64,000 bases of DNA from Streptococcus ictaluri 707-05. Its GTDB lineage: Bacteria; Bacillota; Bacilli; Lactobacillales; Streptococcaceae. The notes below the pieces were generated by a model. That model made no database searches. It saw nothing but the letters and a program-made list of their open reading frames with translations, and was not told where the DNA came from. The stretch is from assembly GCF_000188015.2 (NCBI RefSeq), contig NZ_AEUX02000008.1, positions 1-64,000 on the forward strand, given 5' to 3'. Shown one piece after another: positions 30,122-40,361 of the stretch. Every line of letters starts with the position of its first letter. Within the stretch, counting starts at the first letter, position 1. Made by a program: the position numbers and the translations under genes.

Positions 30122-30852
30122 ATGACAGAGATTTTGATGTCTATTAAAGGGCTTCATAAAGCCTTTGGCAATCATGAAGTGTTAAAAGGGATTGATTTAG
30201 AGATTAAACAAGGGGAAGTAGTGGTAATTATCGGCCCGTCAGGCTCTGGCAAATCAACCTTTTTAAGAACCATGAACTTACTAGAAGTGCCTACAAAAGG
30301 GACTATTTCTTTTGAAGGTGTTGATATTACTGATAAAAAGAATGATATTTTTAAAATGCGGGAAAAAATGGGGATGGTCTTCCAACAATTTAATCTCTTT
30401 CCTAATATGACAGTTTTAGAAAATATTACCTTATCCTCAATCAAAACAAAGAAAGTATCTCAAGCAGAAGCCAAAGCCATGCTTTTGCTTGATAAAGTAG
30501 GGCTATCCGAAAAACCAATGCTTATCCGTCTAGTTTATCAGGCGGACAGCAGCAGCGTATTGCTATTGCTCGAGGCTTGGCCAGGGACCCAGATGTTCTC
30601 TTATTTGATGAGCCTACTTCAGCTTTGGACCCTGAGATGGTTGGAGAGGTATTAGCAGTGATGCAAGATTTGGCCAAATCCGGTATGACCATGGTCATTG
30701 TGACCCATGAAATGGGATTTGCCAAAGAGGTAGCTGATAGGGTTATTTTCATGGATGAGGGCTCAATTATTGAAGAAGGAAATCCTATCCAAATATTTGA
30801 AAATAGTAAAGAAGTCAGAACACAAGATTTTTTAAGTAAAGTCTTGTCATAA
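30122..30852 (+). pseudogene. Polar amino-acid ABC transporter ATPase, one-base frameshift
   Basis: The first frame has Walker A GPSGSGKST and Q-loop VFQQFNLF. It leaves the coding frame at 30510-30516 (GAAAAACCAATGC) and stops at 30655. The +1 frame supplies the rest: the [16 protein letters not shown] signature, Walker [13 protein letters not shown], the H-switch VTHEMGF, and the C-terminus to 30852. One more A in the five-A run would restore a normal protein of about 243 residues. This is either a real mutation inactivating the importer, or a homopolymer undercall. Confidence 0.9.
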
Positions 30853-30931
30853 ACAAAAATACTGGGCTATGATCAGTTTTTTAAGTTAGGATGAGAAATC
30901 CTAGTAATATCTGTCATGCTTTAAGGGTTAT

Positions 30932-30939
30932 GGTATAAT
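30932..30939 (+). promoter_or_regulatory. Extended -10 promoter of feoAB
   Basis: TGGTATAAT (TATAAT at 30934-30939) lies 28 bases before the feoA start; no good -35 is visible. Confidence 0.55.
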
Positions 30940-30966
30940 AATCAATGTGTAAAAGGAGTGATAGGA

Positions 30967-31443
30967 TTGAAATTATGGCAAGCACATATTGGTGTGGATT
31001 ATCAAATTGATGAGATTGACTTAGCAGCTGATTATCAAAGGCATTTGGCCATTCTTGGTATTAGAATAGGGAGTCAGGTTAGGGTCTTATCAAAGACTAA
31101 GACCAGCCTTATTTTGATGCTTAAGACAGGACGTCTAGCCTTTGATCAAAGTATTCTTGATAAGATTGAAGTCCAAGAAATATCTGATAGTCAGCCACTG
31201 ATCCCCTTATCGGAATTAAGCGTCTCAGAAAAAGCTGTTATTAAGGGAATTTATGCCTCTAAAGAAGCCAAGCGTCGCTTGATGGATATGGGCTTAACTC
31301 GTGGGACAACTGTTCAACTCTGCAAAAGAGCTCCCTTAGGAGATCCTCTGGATATCAAAGTTAGAGGTTATGACTTAAGCTTACGGCAGTCCGAAGCTCA
31401 ATTGATTTCAGTAGCTAAGGTAGAAATTGAGGAATTGCCATGA
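30967..31443 (+). CDS. feoA: Ferrous iron transport protein A, tandem FeoA domains
   Basis: A protein of about 158 residues with two FeoA (SH3-like) domains in tandem. The first (about 1-75) is degenerate. The second (about 78-155) is canonical (AVIKGIYASKEAKRRLMDMGLTRG, RGYDLSLRQSEAQLI). FeoA assists the FeoB ferrous-iron channel. AAAGGAG at 30952-30958 favours TTG 30967 over GTG 30958, which would overlap the site. The stop overlaps the feoB ATG (ATGA), so they are translationally coupled. Confidence 0.88.
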   Translation: MKLWQAHIGVDYQIDEIDLAADYQRHLAILGIRIGSQVRVLSKTKTSLILMLKTGRLAFDQSILDKIEVQEISDSQPLIPLSELSVSEKAVIKGIYASKEAKRRLMDMGLTRGTTVQLCKRAPLGDPLDIKVRGYDLSLRQSEAQLISVAKVEIEELP

Positions 31444-33599
31444 TTAAAATGGCCTTAATAGGAAACCCCAATAGTGGTAAAACCAGTCTCTTTAATCTTT
31501 TAACAGGGACTAACCAAAGAGTAGGTAATTGGCCAGGAGTGACGGTTGATCAGAAAAGTGGTTTCTTAAAAAAGGATAAAAGGATTGAAATTCAGGATTT
31601 GCCTGGTGTCTATTCCATGTCACCATACAGTCCTGAAGAAAAAGTGGCGCGTGATTACCTCTTGAGCCAGGATGCTCAAGTCATTCTTAATGTGGTTGAC
31701 GCGACTAATCTAGAACGTAACCTTTACTTGACGACTCAGCTGATGGAAATGGGTATACCTATGGTCGTAGCGCTAAACATGTCCGACCTTTTAGAGAAAT
31801 CAGGCAAAGCTATTAATCCGGATAAATTGAGTTATCAGTTGGGTCTGCCAGTTCTTTTAACCAGTGCCCTTAAGCACAAAGGGGGGCAGGATTTGATTGA
31901 AATGGGGAAAAAACAAGCTAAGTTAAGTCCTTTTTCGCCATCCTTTCCCACCTATGATAGTCGGCTAGAAGCCGCCTTAAGTCAAATTCTGGATCTTCTT
32001 GAGGATTGTGATTTGGGCAAGAGTTACCGTTACATTGCTATCAAATTATTTGATCGAGATCCTCTTGTTCTAAGCCAGTTATCGCTTAGTCCACAACAAG
32101 AAAATGACATAGAAGAGATTAGGCAGATTACAGAGTCATTATTTGGAGAAGACGCTGAATCTATTGTGATTAATGAACGCTATGCTTATATTGAACAGGT
32201 CTGTCATATGGCACAAATTAAGACCAGTGATTTTGACTTAAGCCTATCAGATAAGATTGATCGTATTGTTACGCATCGTGTCTTAGCCTTGCCTATTTTT
32301 GCCTTCACCATGTTCTTGGTTTATTTTTTAGCCATTCAAACGGTTGGAACAATGGGGACTGATTGGGTCAATGACCAACTATTTGGACAATACCTTCCAG
32401 ATGTGACGACTTCCGTATTACAGTATTGGCAGGTTGCTCCTTGGATGCAAGCCTTAATCATTGATGGTATTTTAGCTGGTATTGGTGCTGTCTTAGGATT
32501 TGTTCCTCAAATAGCGGTTCTCTTTTTGTGTCTAGGCATTTTGGAAGGTATTGGTTATATGAGTCGGATTGCTTTTGTCATGGACCGTATGTTTAGACGC
32601 TTTGGCCTTTCAGGGAAATCCTTTATTCCCATGTTAATTGCGACAGGATGTGGTGTGCCAGCTGTTATGGCGAGTAGGACTATTGAAAATGAACGAGACC
32701 GAAAAATAACTATTATGACAGCAACCTTTATGCCTTGTTCTGCTAAGTTGGCTATTATTGCCTTAATTTCAGGAGCTTTCTTCCCAGATAGTCCCTTTAT
32801 TGCACCAAGTGCTTATTTTATTGGGATGGCCTCTATTATTTGTTCTGGAATTGCTTTGAAAAAAACGAAATTCTTAGGAGGACAAACCAGTCCCTTTATC
32901 ATGGAACTACCAGCTTACCATCTGCCAAATCTTTTTACAGTAGGACACTATGCTTTTGGAAAAGCTTGGAGTTTTGTCAAACGTGCTGGAACTGTTATCT
33001 TTAGTTTAACTATATTAATTTGGTTTTTATCAACTTACGACTTTAAGTTACAGCCAGTTCAAACTAATCATAGTATCTTAGCTCAATTTGGTCACCTTTT
33101 TGCCTGGTTCTTTAAGCCACTTGGTTTTGGGAATTGGCGAGCGACAGTCGCTGCCTTGACAGGATTAGTAGCTAAGGAGACGGTAGTGGCCACCTTGGGG
33201 ATTTTGTATCATCATGCAGATGCCAATGAGACAAGTAAAGCCTTATGGACCAGTCTTCAAATGGATTATTCTGCCTTAGAGGCCTATTCTTTTTTAGTCT
33301 TTAATCTTTTATGTGCGCCTTGCTTTGCAGCTATTGGAGCTATCAAAAGAGAAATGAACAGTTTGAAGTGGTCTTTAGTGGCTATAGGCTTTCAGACGGC
33401 TTTTGCTTATCTGGTCAGTATGGTTATTTATCAGCTTGGCTTACTGTTAATGAGGGGTTCCTTCACGTTATGGACTTGGCTAGCTATTGTAGTTGTTTTG
33501 GTAATGCTGTACCTAGTCTTTAGAAGACCAACTGAAAAAACCCTTGAAGTTATTCAACTGGATACGTTAGCTAAGATAGATCAAAAAGGAGAACACTAA
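31440..33599 (+). CDS. feoB: Ferrous iron transporter FeoB
   Basis: A 719-residue membrane transporter. The N-terminal G domain has GNPNSGKTSLFN (G1), DLPGVYSM (G3) and NMSDLL (G4). A helical GDI-like region follows, then two Gate domains with conserved Cys motifs (IATGCGVPAVMASRTI and TATFMPCSAKLAI). It imports Fe(II), giving iron under reducing or anaerobic conditions. It is coupled to feoA and followed by a small Cys-rich membrane protein. Confidence 0.96.
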   Translation: MIKMALIGNPNSGKTSLFNLLTGTNQRVGNWPGVTVDQKSGFLKKDKRIEIQDLPGVYSMSPYSPEEKVARDYLLSQDAQVILNVVDATNLERNLYLTTQLMEMGIPMVVALNMSDLLEKSGKAINPDKLSYQLGLPVLLTSALKHKGGQDLIEMGKKQAKLSPFSPSFPTYDSRLEAALSQILDLLEDCDLGKSYRYIAIKLFDRDPLVLSQLSLSPQQENDIEEIRQITESLFGEDAESIVINERYAYIEQVCHMAQIKTSDFDLSLSDKIDRIVTHRVLALPIFAFTMFLVYFLAIQTVGTMGTDWVNDQLFGQYLPDVTTSVLQYWQVAPWMQALIIDGILAGIGAVLGFVPQIAVLFLCLGILEGIGYMSRIAFVMDRMFRRFGLSGKSFIPMLIATGCGVPAVMASRTIENERDRKITIMTATFMPCSAKLAIIALISGAFFPDSPFIAPSAYFIGMASIICSGIALKKTKFLGGQTSPFIMELPAYHLPNLFTVGHYAFGKAWSFVKRAGTVIFSLTILIWFLSTYDFKLQPVQTNHSILAQFGHLFAWFFKPLGFGNWRATVAALTGLVAKETVVATLGILYHHADANETSKALWTSLQMDYSALEAYSFLVFNLLCAPCFAAIGAIKREMNSLKWSLVAIGFQTAFAYLVSMVIYQLGLLLMRGSFTLWTWLAIVVVLVMLYLVFRRPTEKTLEVIQLDTLAKIDQKGEH

Positions 33600-33736
33600 T
33601 GTCAACACTTATTATTGGATGTGTTTTATTGCTTTTAGTTGTTATCAGTATTAGATATGCGATTAAGCAGAAAGGGTCTTGTGGGGATTGTCACTGTTCT
33701 TGTCCCGTGAAAAAAGAAATGACTAAAAAACGATAA
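33599..33736 (+). CDS. FeoB-associated Cys-rich membrane protein
   Basis: A 45-residue protein whose ATG overlaps the feoB stop (TAATG). It has one membrane helix (about 3-20), then a cysteine cluster CGDCHCSC and a basic tail. Small proteins with this layout occur after feoB in many Firmicutes and are called FeoB-associated Cys-rich proteins. They probably bind metal near the channel exit. The Cys cluster, position and coupling support it. Confidence 0.85.
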   Translation: MSTLIIGCVLLLLVVISIRYAIKQKGSCGDCHCSCPVKKEMTKKR

Positions 33737-33741
33737 GGATT

Positions 33742-33768
33742 TGAAGGAGCAGGTTTGGCTCCTTTTTG
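33742..33768 (+). terminator. Terminator of the feo operon
   Basis: AAGGAGC / GCTCCTT hairpin followed by TTT. It lies right before TATAAT (33770-33775), the likely -10 of folD. Confidence 0.7.
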
Positions 33769-33809
33769 ATATAATGAATAAAATAGAAATGAATGTAAGG
33801 GGAATGTAA

Positions 33810-34670
33810 ATGACAGAATTGATTGATGGCAAGGCCTTAGCCCAAAAAATGCAGAAGGCCTTAGCTCAAAAAGTGGCTAAACTAAAAGATGACAAAGGCA
33901 TCGTTCCAGGTCTTGCTGTGATTTTGATCGGAGATAATCCAGCCAGTCAAGTCTATGTCCGAAATAAGGAGCGTGCAGCACTTGCAGCAGGATTCAAGAG
34001 TGAAACCATTCGCTTATCAGACGCTATCTGCCAAGAGGAATTAATCGCTATTATTGAGAAGTATAATGCTGATGAAACCATACATGGTATTTTGGTTCAG
34101 CTGCCCTTACCGAATCACATTAATGATAAAAAAATTATTTTGGCTATTGACCCTAAAAAAGATGTTGACGGTTTTCACCCCATGAATACAGGACACCTCT
34201 GGTCAGGAAGACCCCTTATGGTTCCTTGTACACCTGCTGGTATTATGGAATTGTTGCATGAGTATCAGGTGGACTTAGAGGGGAAACACGCTGTTATTAT
34301 TGGACGCTCGAACATTGTGGGTAAACCCATGGCTCAACTGCTCCTTGATAAAAATGCAACGGTAACCCTTACCCATTCTAGGACACGACATCTTGAGGAC
34401 GTTTGTCGTACGGCAGATATCCTCATTGTGGCTATTGGGCAAGGGCATTTTGTAACGAAAGCGTTTATCAAAGAAGGTGTTGTTGTTATTGATGTTGGCA
34501 TGAATCGTGATGATCAAGGAAAATTAATCGGAGACGTTGCTTTTGATGAAGTGTCCCAAGTAGCAAATAAAATCACACCCGTTCCAGGAGGGGTAGGGCC
34601 CATGACGATTACCATGTTACTGGAGCAAACCTATCAAGCAGCACTTAGAAGTGTTTCGCACTCTTCTTAA
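33810..34670 (+). CDS. folD: Bifunctional methylenetetrahydrofolate dehydrogenase/cyclohydrolase
   Basis: A 286-residue cytoplasmic enzyme interconverting methylene-, methenyl- and formyl-tetrahydrofolate. The catalytic Tyr-Lys pair is visible in [12 protein letters not shown], and DVDGFHP and [11 protein letters not shown] follow. The NADP-binding region is [18 protein letters not shown], and the C-terminus has [15 protein letters not shown]. It is monocistronic by spacing, with a TATAAT box 40 bases upstream and a terminator downstream. Confidence 0.96.
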   Translation: MTELIDGKALAQKMQKALAQKVAKLKDDKGIVPGLAVILIGDNPASQVYVRNKERAALAAGFKSETIRLSDAICQEELIAIIEKYNADETIHGILVQLPLPNHINDKKIILAIDPKKDVDGFHPMNTGHLWSGRPLMVPCTPAGIMELLHEYQVDLEGKHAVIIGRSNIVGKPMAQLLLDKNATVTLTHSRTRHLEDVCRTADILIVAIGQGHFVTKAFIKEGVVVIDVGMNRDDQGKLIGDVAFDEVSQVANKITPVPGGVGPMTITMLLEQTYQAALRSVSHSS

Positions 34671-34694
34671 TTTGCTCTGCTAGTCATAACGGTA

Positions 34695-34722
34695 AATGAA
34701 GTCCTTAGGGGGCTTCTTTTTA
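34695..34722 (+). terminator. Terminator after folD
   Basis: GAAGTCC / GGGGCTTC hairpin with a TTTTT tail. Confidence 0.65.
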
Positions 34723-34755
34723 GCTCTTTTGAGGTCACTTTTTCAAAAGAAAAAT

Positions 34756-34763
34756 GGTATAAT
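34756..34763 (+). promoter_or_regulatory. Extended -10 promoter of the xseA operon
   Basis: TGGTATAAT with TATAAT at 34758-34763, about 55 bases before xseA. Confidence 0.55.
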
Positions 34764-34817
34764 TGCATTAGTATACCGTTTCCCTTTTTTAGGGATGACA
34801 AAGAGAAAGGTGGTTTG

Positions 34818-36146
34818 ATGACAGATTATTTAAGCGTCACTAATCTAACGAAATACCTCAAGTTAAAATTTGATCGTGATCCTTATTTAGAAAAAGTTTA
34901 TCTGACAGGACAAGTGTCTAATTTTAGGAAAAGACCTACCCACCAGTATTTCTCTTTAAAGGATGAGGGAGCTGTCATTCAAGCAACCATGTGGGCAGGA
35001 GCTTTTAAAAAACTTCCCTTTGAATTGGAAGAAGGCATGAAGCTTAATGTGGTTGGACGTGTCCAGTTATATGAACCAGGAGGTTCTTACTCCATTATTA
35101 TTGAAAAAGCAGAGCCGGATGGTATTGGTGCTCTTGCCTTACAATTTGAACAGCTCAAGAAAAAATTAGCAGAGCAGGGCTTTTTCGATGCCAAGCACAA
35201 AGAAGGCATTCCTCAATTTGTAACCAAAATAGGTGTCTTAACCAGTCCTAGCGGTGCAGTGATTCGTGATATTATTACGACCGTTTCCAGACGCTTTCCT
35301 GGTGTGGAAATCCTATTGTTCCCAACAAAGGTTCAGGGTGAAGGTGCCGCTCAAGAAATTGTAAGTAATATTGCTAAAGCCAATCAGCGTGATGACTTAG
35401 ATTTGTTAATTATTGGTCGTGGTGGTGGGTCTATCGAAGACTTGTGGGCCTTTAATGAAGAGGTGGTGGTTGAAGCTATTTTTGCTTCCAGATTGCCTGT
35501 TATTTCTAGTGTAGGCCATGAAACGGACACTACCTTAGCAGATTTTGTAGCAGATCAGCGGGCAGCAACGCCAACAGCCGCTGCTGAGTTAGCCACACCA
35601 GTGACTAAAGCTGATATTCTGTCGTGGATTGTCGAGAGACAAAATCGTGCTTATCAAGCAAGCCTGCGTCTGATCAAGCAAAAACAAGAGGGGCTTAATC
35701 AGCAGATGCGGTCAGTAATCTTTAGACAGCCTGAACGCTTGTATGATGCTTACCTTCAAAAGATTGATCGTTTAACCTTTTCCTTAGCTAATTCTGTTAA
35801 AGAAATGATTCAGCTAAAAAAAGAAGGGCACTTGCATGCGCAACATCGCTTGTCAGCTCTAGGTTTGCCTGCTCGACTAGCACGCTATCAAGATCAGATT
35901 AATAACGCCAATCGTTTATTGCTATCGCAAATGTCAAATCAATACGATAGCAAGCTAGCTCGTTTTGAAAAAGCTCAGGATGCCTTATTATCCCTTGATA
36001 CCAATCGGATTATCGCTCGTGGTTATGCCATGATTTATAAAGAAGGACACCTAGTGTCTTCCACAAAAGACCTTCAAAAAGGCGATCAATTAGCTGTAAC
36101 CTTAAAAGATGGACAAATAGAAGTAGAGGTAAGAGATGTCAACTAA
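34818..36146 (+). CDS. xseA: Exodeoxyribonuclease VII large subunit
   Basis: A 442-residue nuclease subunit. An N-terminal OB-fold ([21 protein letters not shown]) is followed by the catalytic domain with [31 protein letters not shown] and [27 protein letters not shown], then a long coiled coil. With XseB it trims single-stranded DNA in repair and recombination. ATG 34818 has AAAGGTGG upstream. The 3' end overlaps xseB by 11 bases. Confidence 0.96.
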   Translation: MTDYLSVTNLTKYLKLKFDRDPYLEKVYLTGQVSNFRKRPTHQYFSLKDEGAVIQATMWAGAFKKLPFELEEGMKLNVVGRVQLYEPGGSYSIIIEKAEPDGIGALALQFEQLKKKLAEQGFFDAKHKEGIPQFVTKIGVLTSPSGAVIRDIITTVSRRFPGVEILLFPTKVQGEGAAQEIVSNIAKANQRDDLDLLIIGRGGGSIEDLWAFNEEVVVEAIFASRLPVISSVGHETDTTLADFVADQRAATPTAAAELATPVTKADILSWIVERQNRAYQASLRLIKQKQEGLNQQMRSVIFRQPERLYDAYLQKIDRLTFSLANSVKEMIQLKKEGHLHAQHRLSALGLPARLARYQDQINNANRLLLSQMSNQYDSKLARFEKAQDALLSLDTNRIIARGYAMIYKEGHLVSSTKDLQKGDQLAVTLKDGQIEVEVRDVN

Positions 36147-36354
36147 GAAAACATTTGAAGAAAATTTACAAGACTTAGAGGCTATTGTAAGCAAACTAGA
36201 AAATGGAGATGTGCCATTAGAAGAGGCAATTGCTGAATTTCAAAAGGGAATGCTCTTGTCAAAAGACCTTCAAAAAACCTTGCAAAGTGCTGAAAAAACC
36301 TTAGTGAAAGTCATGCAAGCAGACGGAACAGAAGTAGAAATGGATGCCCAATGA
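36136..36354 (+). CDS. xseB: Exodeoxyribonuclease VII small subunit
   Basis: A 72-residue helical protein with the family pattern [33 protein letters not shown]. Several copies wrap the XseA coiled coil. The start lies within xseA and the stop overlaps the next ATG by four bases (ATGA), indicating coupled translation. Confidence 0.95.
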   Translation: MSTKKTFEENLQDLEAIVSKLENGDVPLEEAIAEFQKGMLLSKDLQKTLQSAEKTLVKVMQADGTEVEMDAQ

Positions 36355-37223
36355 TTAGCCTTAACAAAATCGATGAGGCCATTCACGATTATTACCAAAA
36401 GTCGCACTCTCAAGTTTCCACAGACTTGATTGAAGCTATTTTATATTCGGTAAATGGTGGTGGAAAACGCATTCGCCCACGCATCCTATTAGAATTGCTA
36501 GAGGGGTTTGAGATTACTTTAACAGAGAGTCATTATATGGTGGCTGCAGCGCTTGAAATGATTCATACAGGGTCGCTTATTCATGATGACCTTCCTGCCA
36601 TGGATAATGATGATTACCGTCGCGGTCGTTTAACCAATCATAAGCAATTTGATGAAGCTACAGCTATATTAGCGGGAGATGCTTTGTTTTTAGATCCTTT
36701 TGATGTATTAGTCAAGGCTCATTTAAAGGCAGAAGTAACCCTTCATTTAGTGACCTTATTATCAAGCTCAGCAGGAAGCTTTGGCATGGTCGGTGGTCAG
36801 ATGTTAGATATGAAAGGTGAAGAAAAATCCTTATCACTTTTGGATTTGACTGCGATTCATACCAATAAAACAGGAAAACTATTAGCCTTTCCTTTTTTGG
36901 CTGCCGCTATCATTGCAGAAGCGTCTGAAAAGGTGTGTGGGCAATTTTGGCAAGTGGGTATGCTTGTTGGGCATGCCTTTCAGGTTAGGGACGATATTTT
37001 GGATCTGACAGCTAGTTTTGATCAGATGGGGAAAACTCCCCAAAAAGATATCGCTTCTCAAAAATCAACCTATCCTAGTCTATTGGGCTTAGAGGAGTCT
37101 TATGCTGTTTTAAAGGACAGTTTGACTCAAGCCAAAGACTTGCTTGAGCAAATTGCTCAAGAGACTAACTTCAATGCTCAAGAGATAGTAAAACTAATAG
37201 AAGGACTACGATTAGATGCCTAA
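36351..37223 (+). CDS. ispA: Farnesyl (geranyl) diphosphate synthase
   Basis: A 290-residue short-chain polyprenyl synthase. The first Asp-rich motif is [10 protein letters not shown] and the second is DDILD in [11 protein letters not shown]; both bind Mg-diphosphate. [10 protein letters not shown] binds isopentenyl diphosphate. The product feeds undecaprenyl phosphate for wall synthesis. It overlaps both xseB and tlyA by a few bases, as in other streptococci. Confidence 0.94.
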   Translation: MISLNKIDEAIHDYYQKSHSQVSTDLIEAILYSVNGGGKRIRPRILLELLEGFEITLTESHYMVAAALEMIHTGSLIHDDLPAMDNDDYRRGRLTNHKQFDEATAILAGDALFLDPFDVLVKAHLKAEVTLHLVTLLSSSAGSFGMVGGQMLDMKGEEKSLSLLDLTAIHTNKTGKLLAFPFLAAAIIAEASEKVCGQFWQVGMLVGHAFQVRDDILDLTASFDQMGKTPQKDIASQKSTYPSLLGLEESYAVLKDSLTQAKDLLEQIAQETNFNAQEIVKLIEGLRLDA

Positions 37224-38052
37224 AGAAAGAGTAGATGTCTTAGCCTATAAACAAGGCTTATTTGAGACACGTGAGCAAGCCAAGCGAGGCGTTATGGCTG
37301 GTCTTGTGGTTTCGGTTCTGAATGGGGAACGTTTTGATAAACCAGGAGAAAAAATTGATGAAGCTATTGAATTAAAGCTAAAAGGTGAAAAGCTTAAATA
37401 TGTTGGTCGTGGTGGTTTAAAACTCGAAAAAGCCTTAAATCTTTTTAAGCTCTCCGTTCAAGATAAAATCTGTATTGATATTGGTGCCTCTACAGGTGGT
37501 TTTACGGATGTCATGCTTCAATCAGGAGCTCAGTTGGTTTATGCAGTTGATGTTGGAACCAATCAGTTAGTCTGGAAATTACGTCAAGATTCACGTGTTC
37601 GTAGTATGGAGCAGTACAATTTCCGTTATGCCAAAGCAGATGATTTTGAAGAAGGTAGACCTAGTTTTGCAAGTATTGATGTATCCTTTATTTCCCTAAG
37701 CCTAATATTTCCCGCTCTAGTTGAAGTCTTGGCTGATGGGGGGCATGTCGTTGCACTGATTAAACCTCAGTTTGAAGCTGGCCGTGACCAAATTGGTAAA
37801 AAAGGAATTGTCAAAGACAAACAGGTTCATGAAAAAGTGATACAAGATGTCATTAGCTTTGCTGAAAAAAACGAATTAATGATTAGAGATTTGTCCTTTT
37901 CTCCAATACAGGGAGGACATGGCAATATAGAATTTTTAGCTCACTTTGAAAAGGTTACAAGTCCTGAAAAGACAGATGTGATATCTAATCAAGCTATTAG
38001 GGAAGTTGTGACCCAAGCACATAAGGAATTTGAAAAACATGAAAAAGAATGA
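37216..38052 (+). CDS. TlyA-family rRNA methyltransferase (hemolysin A-like)
   Basis: A 278-residue protein with an N-terminal S4 RNA-binding domain (about 3-65) and an FtsJ/RrmJ-type SAM methyltransferase domain (CIDIGASTGGFTDVMLQSGA, DVSFISLSLIFP, KPQFEAG). TlyA relatives 2'-O-methylate rRNA; 'hemolysin' is a historical name. It overlaps ispA and argR in the operon. Confidence 0.9.
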   Translation: MPKERVDVLAYKQGLFETREQAKRGVMAGLVVSVLNGERFDKPGEKIDEAIELKLKGEKLKYVGRGGLKLEKALNLFKLSVQDKICIDIGASTGGFTDVMLQSGAQLVYAVDVGTNQLVWKLRQDSRVRSMEQYNFRYAKADDFEEGRPSFASIDVSFISLSLIFPALVEVLADGGHVVALIKPQFEAGRDQIGKKGIVKDKQVHEKVIQDVISFAEKNELMIRDLSFSPIQGGHGNIEFLAHFEKVTSPEKTDVISNQAIREVVTQAHKEFEKHEKE

Positions 38053-38509
38053 ACGTTTAGATTTAATCAAGAATCTAGTTCTCAATCATGATATTGAGAC
38101 TCAGCATGATTTGTTGCAGCGCTTAAAAGAACATGGATTGGTTCTCACTCAAGCAACCATTTCAAGAGATATGAATGAGATTGGTATTGTTAAGATTCCT
38201 TCAGGTTCTGGACGCTATGTTTACGGCTTATCACAAGATAGTGGTAAAAAAGTAGTCCAAAAACCTACTTCCATAAAAAGCACTATTCTAGAAATATCTG
38301 AAAAAACGGAAGGGCTTGAGCGCTTTTTATATCTAACTGTAGTACCTGGAAATAGCAAGTTGATCAAGCGCTATTTATTAACCGACTTTTCTGAGCAAAT
38401 TTTTAGCCTTGTTGTCGACGATGATAGCCTCTTATTGATAGCTAAAACACAAGAGGCTGCTGATTTTATACGTCATGAAGTAAGACTTTGGATGCAAGGA
38501 AAAGACTAA
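38039..38509 (+). CDS. argR: Arginine repressor ArgR/AhrC-type
   Basis: A 156-residue regulator. The N-terminal winged helix (RLDLIKNLVLNHDIETQHDLLQRL, TQATISRDMNEIGIVK) binds DNA. The C-terminal domain for hexamer formation and arginine binding shows VVPGNSKLIKRYL and VDDDSLLLIA. I chose ATG 38039 over the in-frame TTG upstream. It lies within the xse-recN operon, a typical position for the Firmicute ArgR linked to recN. Confidence 0.93.
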   Translation: MKKNERLDLIKNLVLNHDIETQHDLLQRLKEHGLVLTQATISRDMNEIGIVKIPSGSGRYVYGLSQDSGKKVVQKPTSIKSTILEISEKTEGLERFLYLTVVPGNSKLIKRYLLTDFSEQIFSLVVDDDSLLLIAKTQEAADFIRHEVRLWMQGKD

Positions 38510-38528
38510 GGCTTTAGGGGAGAAGAAC

Positions 38529-40190
38529 ATGTTATTAGAAATTTCCATTAAGAATTTTGCTATTATAGAAGAAATCTCCCTAAATTTTGAAAACGGGATG
38601 ACAGTTCTAACGGGTGAAACAGGAGCAGGTAAATCAATCATCATTGATGCCATGAACATGATGCTTGGAGCGCGTGCTAGTACAGAAGTGATTCGTCATG
38701 GCGCTAATAAAGCAGAAATTGAAGGTTTCTTCTCTCTTTCTGAAAATCGTGACTTACAAGCCTTGTTAGAAGAATCGGGAATTACCATAGAAGAAGAATT
38801 GATTGTACGCCGTGATATTTTTGCCAATGGTAGGAGTGTTAGTCGTATCAATGGTCAAATGGTCAATTTGGCAACCTTAAAGAAAATTGGACAGTTTTTA
38901 GTTGATATTCACGGTCAACATGATCAAGAAGAACTGATGAGACCACAAATGCATTTGCATATCTTAGATGCTTTTGGTGATGACCATTTTAGGCAAGTCA
39001 AAGAGAACTATCAGAGACTTTTTGATAGCTATAAAATCTTGCGAAAAGATGTTCTTGAAAAACAAAAAAACGAGCAAGAACATAAAGCCAGAATTGACAT
39101 GCTCGCTTTTCAAATGGCTGAAATTGAAGCTGCAGATTTACAACGAGATGAAGATCAGGTGCTTAATCAAGAAAGAGAGCGTCTTCTCAATCATAAAAAA
39201 ATAGCAGATACCTTAACAAATGCCTATCTGATGTTGGATAATGATGACTTTTCAAGTTTATCCAATATTCGCTCAAGTATGAACGATTTACAAAGCATAG
39301 AGACCTTTGCCCCTGATTATAAGCAGTTTTCCACTTCTATTGCGGAAGCATACTATATCTTAGAAGAAGTGAGTAAGCAATTAGCTACATCTCTTGATGA
39401 GCTTGATTTTGATGGTACACGCCTACAAGAAATTGAATATCGATTAGATTTGTTGAATAGCTTGAGTCGAAAATATGGCGGAGATGTTAATCATGTGATG
39501 GATTATTATACCAATATTGTCACAGAATATCAGTTACTCACCGGTGATGAAAGGACCTCAGGTGAGTTAGAGATAGAGTTGAAAAAACTTGAAAAACAAT
39601 TGGTAATTGCAGCTCAGGACCTGAGTGAGGGTCGTCACCAGCTGGCTTCAACCTTAGAGACTGACATCAAATCACAACTGAAGGACCTTTACATGGAAAA
39701 AGCTGATTTTAAAGTGTCATTCACTAAGTCAAAATTTAATCGTCAAGGAAATGAACAGTTAGAGTTTTATATTTCAACCAATCCAGGGGAAGGTTTCAAG
39801 CCTTTAGTTAAGGTAGCGTCTGGAGGTGAGTTGTCTCGCCTAATGTTAGCAATTAAAGCGGCTATTTCTAAAAAAGAGGATAAAACCAGTATTGTCTTTG
39901 ATGAGGTCGATACAGGGGTATCAGGCCGTGTCGCCCAAGCCATAGCACAAAAAATCTATAAAATTGGACAGCACGGGCAAGTCTTAGCTATCTCTCATTT
40001 ACCACAAGTCATAGCCATTGCTGACTACCAGTACTTTATTTCTAAAGAAAGCAAGGAAGACTCGACGGTTTCAAAAGCAAGATTATTAACACATGAAGAG
40101 CGTATTGAAGAGATTGCAACTATGATAGCAGGAACTGATATGACTCAAGCTGCTCGTAATCAAGCAGAAGCCTTATTGAAAAAGTTCTAA
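38529..40190 (+). CDS. recN: DNA repair protein RecN
   Basis: A 553-residue SMC-like ATPase acting early in double-strand-break repair. Walker A is GETGAGKSI (about residue 30). Two coiled-coil arms span roughly 155-370. The C-terminal half carries the signature SGGELSRLMLAIK and Walker B SIVFDEVDTGVSG. AGGGGAG precedes ATG 38529. It is the last gene of the operon and is followed by a hairpin. Confidence 0.96.
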   Translation: MLLEISIKNFAIIEEISLNFENGMTVLTGETGAGKSIIIDAMNMMLGARASTEVIRHGANKAEIEGFFSLSENRDLQALLEESGITIEEELIVRRDIFANGRSVSRINGQMVNLATLKKIGQFLVDIHGQHDQEELMRPQMHLHILDAFGDDHFRQVKENYQRLFDSYKILRKDVLEKQKNEQEHKARIDMLAFQMAEIEAADLQRDEDQVLNQERERLLNHKKIADTLTNAYLMLDNDDFSSLSNIRSSMNDLQSIETFAPDYKQFSTSIAEAYYILEEVSKQLATSLDELDFDGTRLQEIEYRLDLLNSLSRKYGGDVNHVMDYYTNIVTEYQLLTGDERTSGELEIELKKLEKQLVIAAQDLSEGRHQLASTLETDIKSQLKDLYMEKADFKVSFTKSKFNRQGNEQLEFYISTNPGEGFKPLVKVASGGELSRLMLAIKAAISKKEDKTSIVFDEVDTGVSGRVAQAIAQKIYKIGQHGQVLAISHLPQVIAIADYQYFISKESKEDSTVSKARLLTHEERIEEIATMIAGTDMTQAARNQAEALLKKF

Positions 40191-40263
40191 TCTTATTTCT
40201 CATTTTGAAAAAAGAGTTTTTCTTAAAATAGAGAAATCGATTAAAATCCTTATTATAACTAAA

Positions 40264-40291
40264 GAAGCCGTAAAAACATGCGGTTTTTTTA
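40264..40291 (+). terminator. Terminator after recN
   Basis: AAGCCGTA / TGCGGTTT hairpin ending in seven T. Confidence 0.7.
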
Positions 40292-40302
40292 GTTTTCTAC
40301 TA

Positions 40303-40330
40303 TTGACAAAACCTTAATTAATAGTAAAAT
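40303..40330 (+). promoter_or_regulatory. Promoter of the LPXTG protein gene
   Basis: TTGACA (40303-40308) and TAAAAT (40325-40330), 16 bases apart, ending about 32 bases before the start codon. Confidence 0.6.
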
Positions 40331-40361
40331 AAATAAGAGAATTCTAATCTAGGAGGTATAT

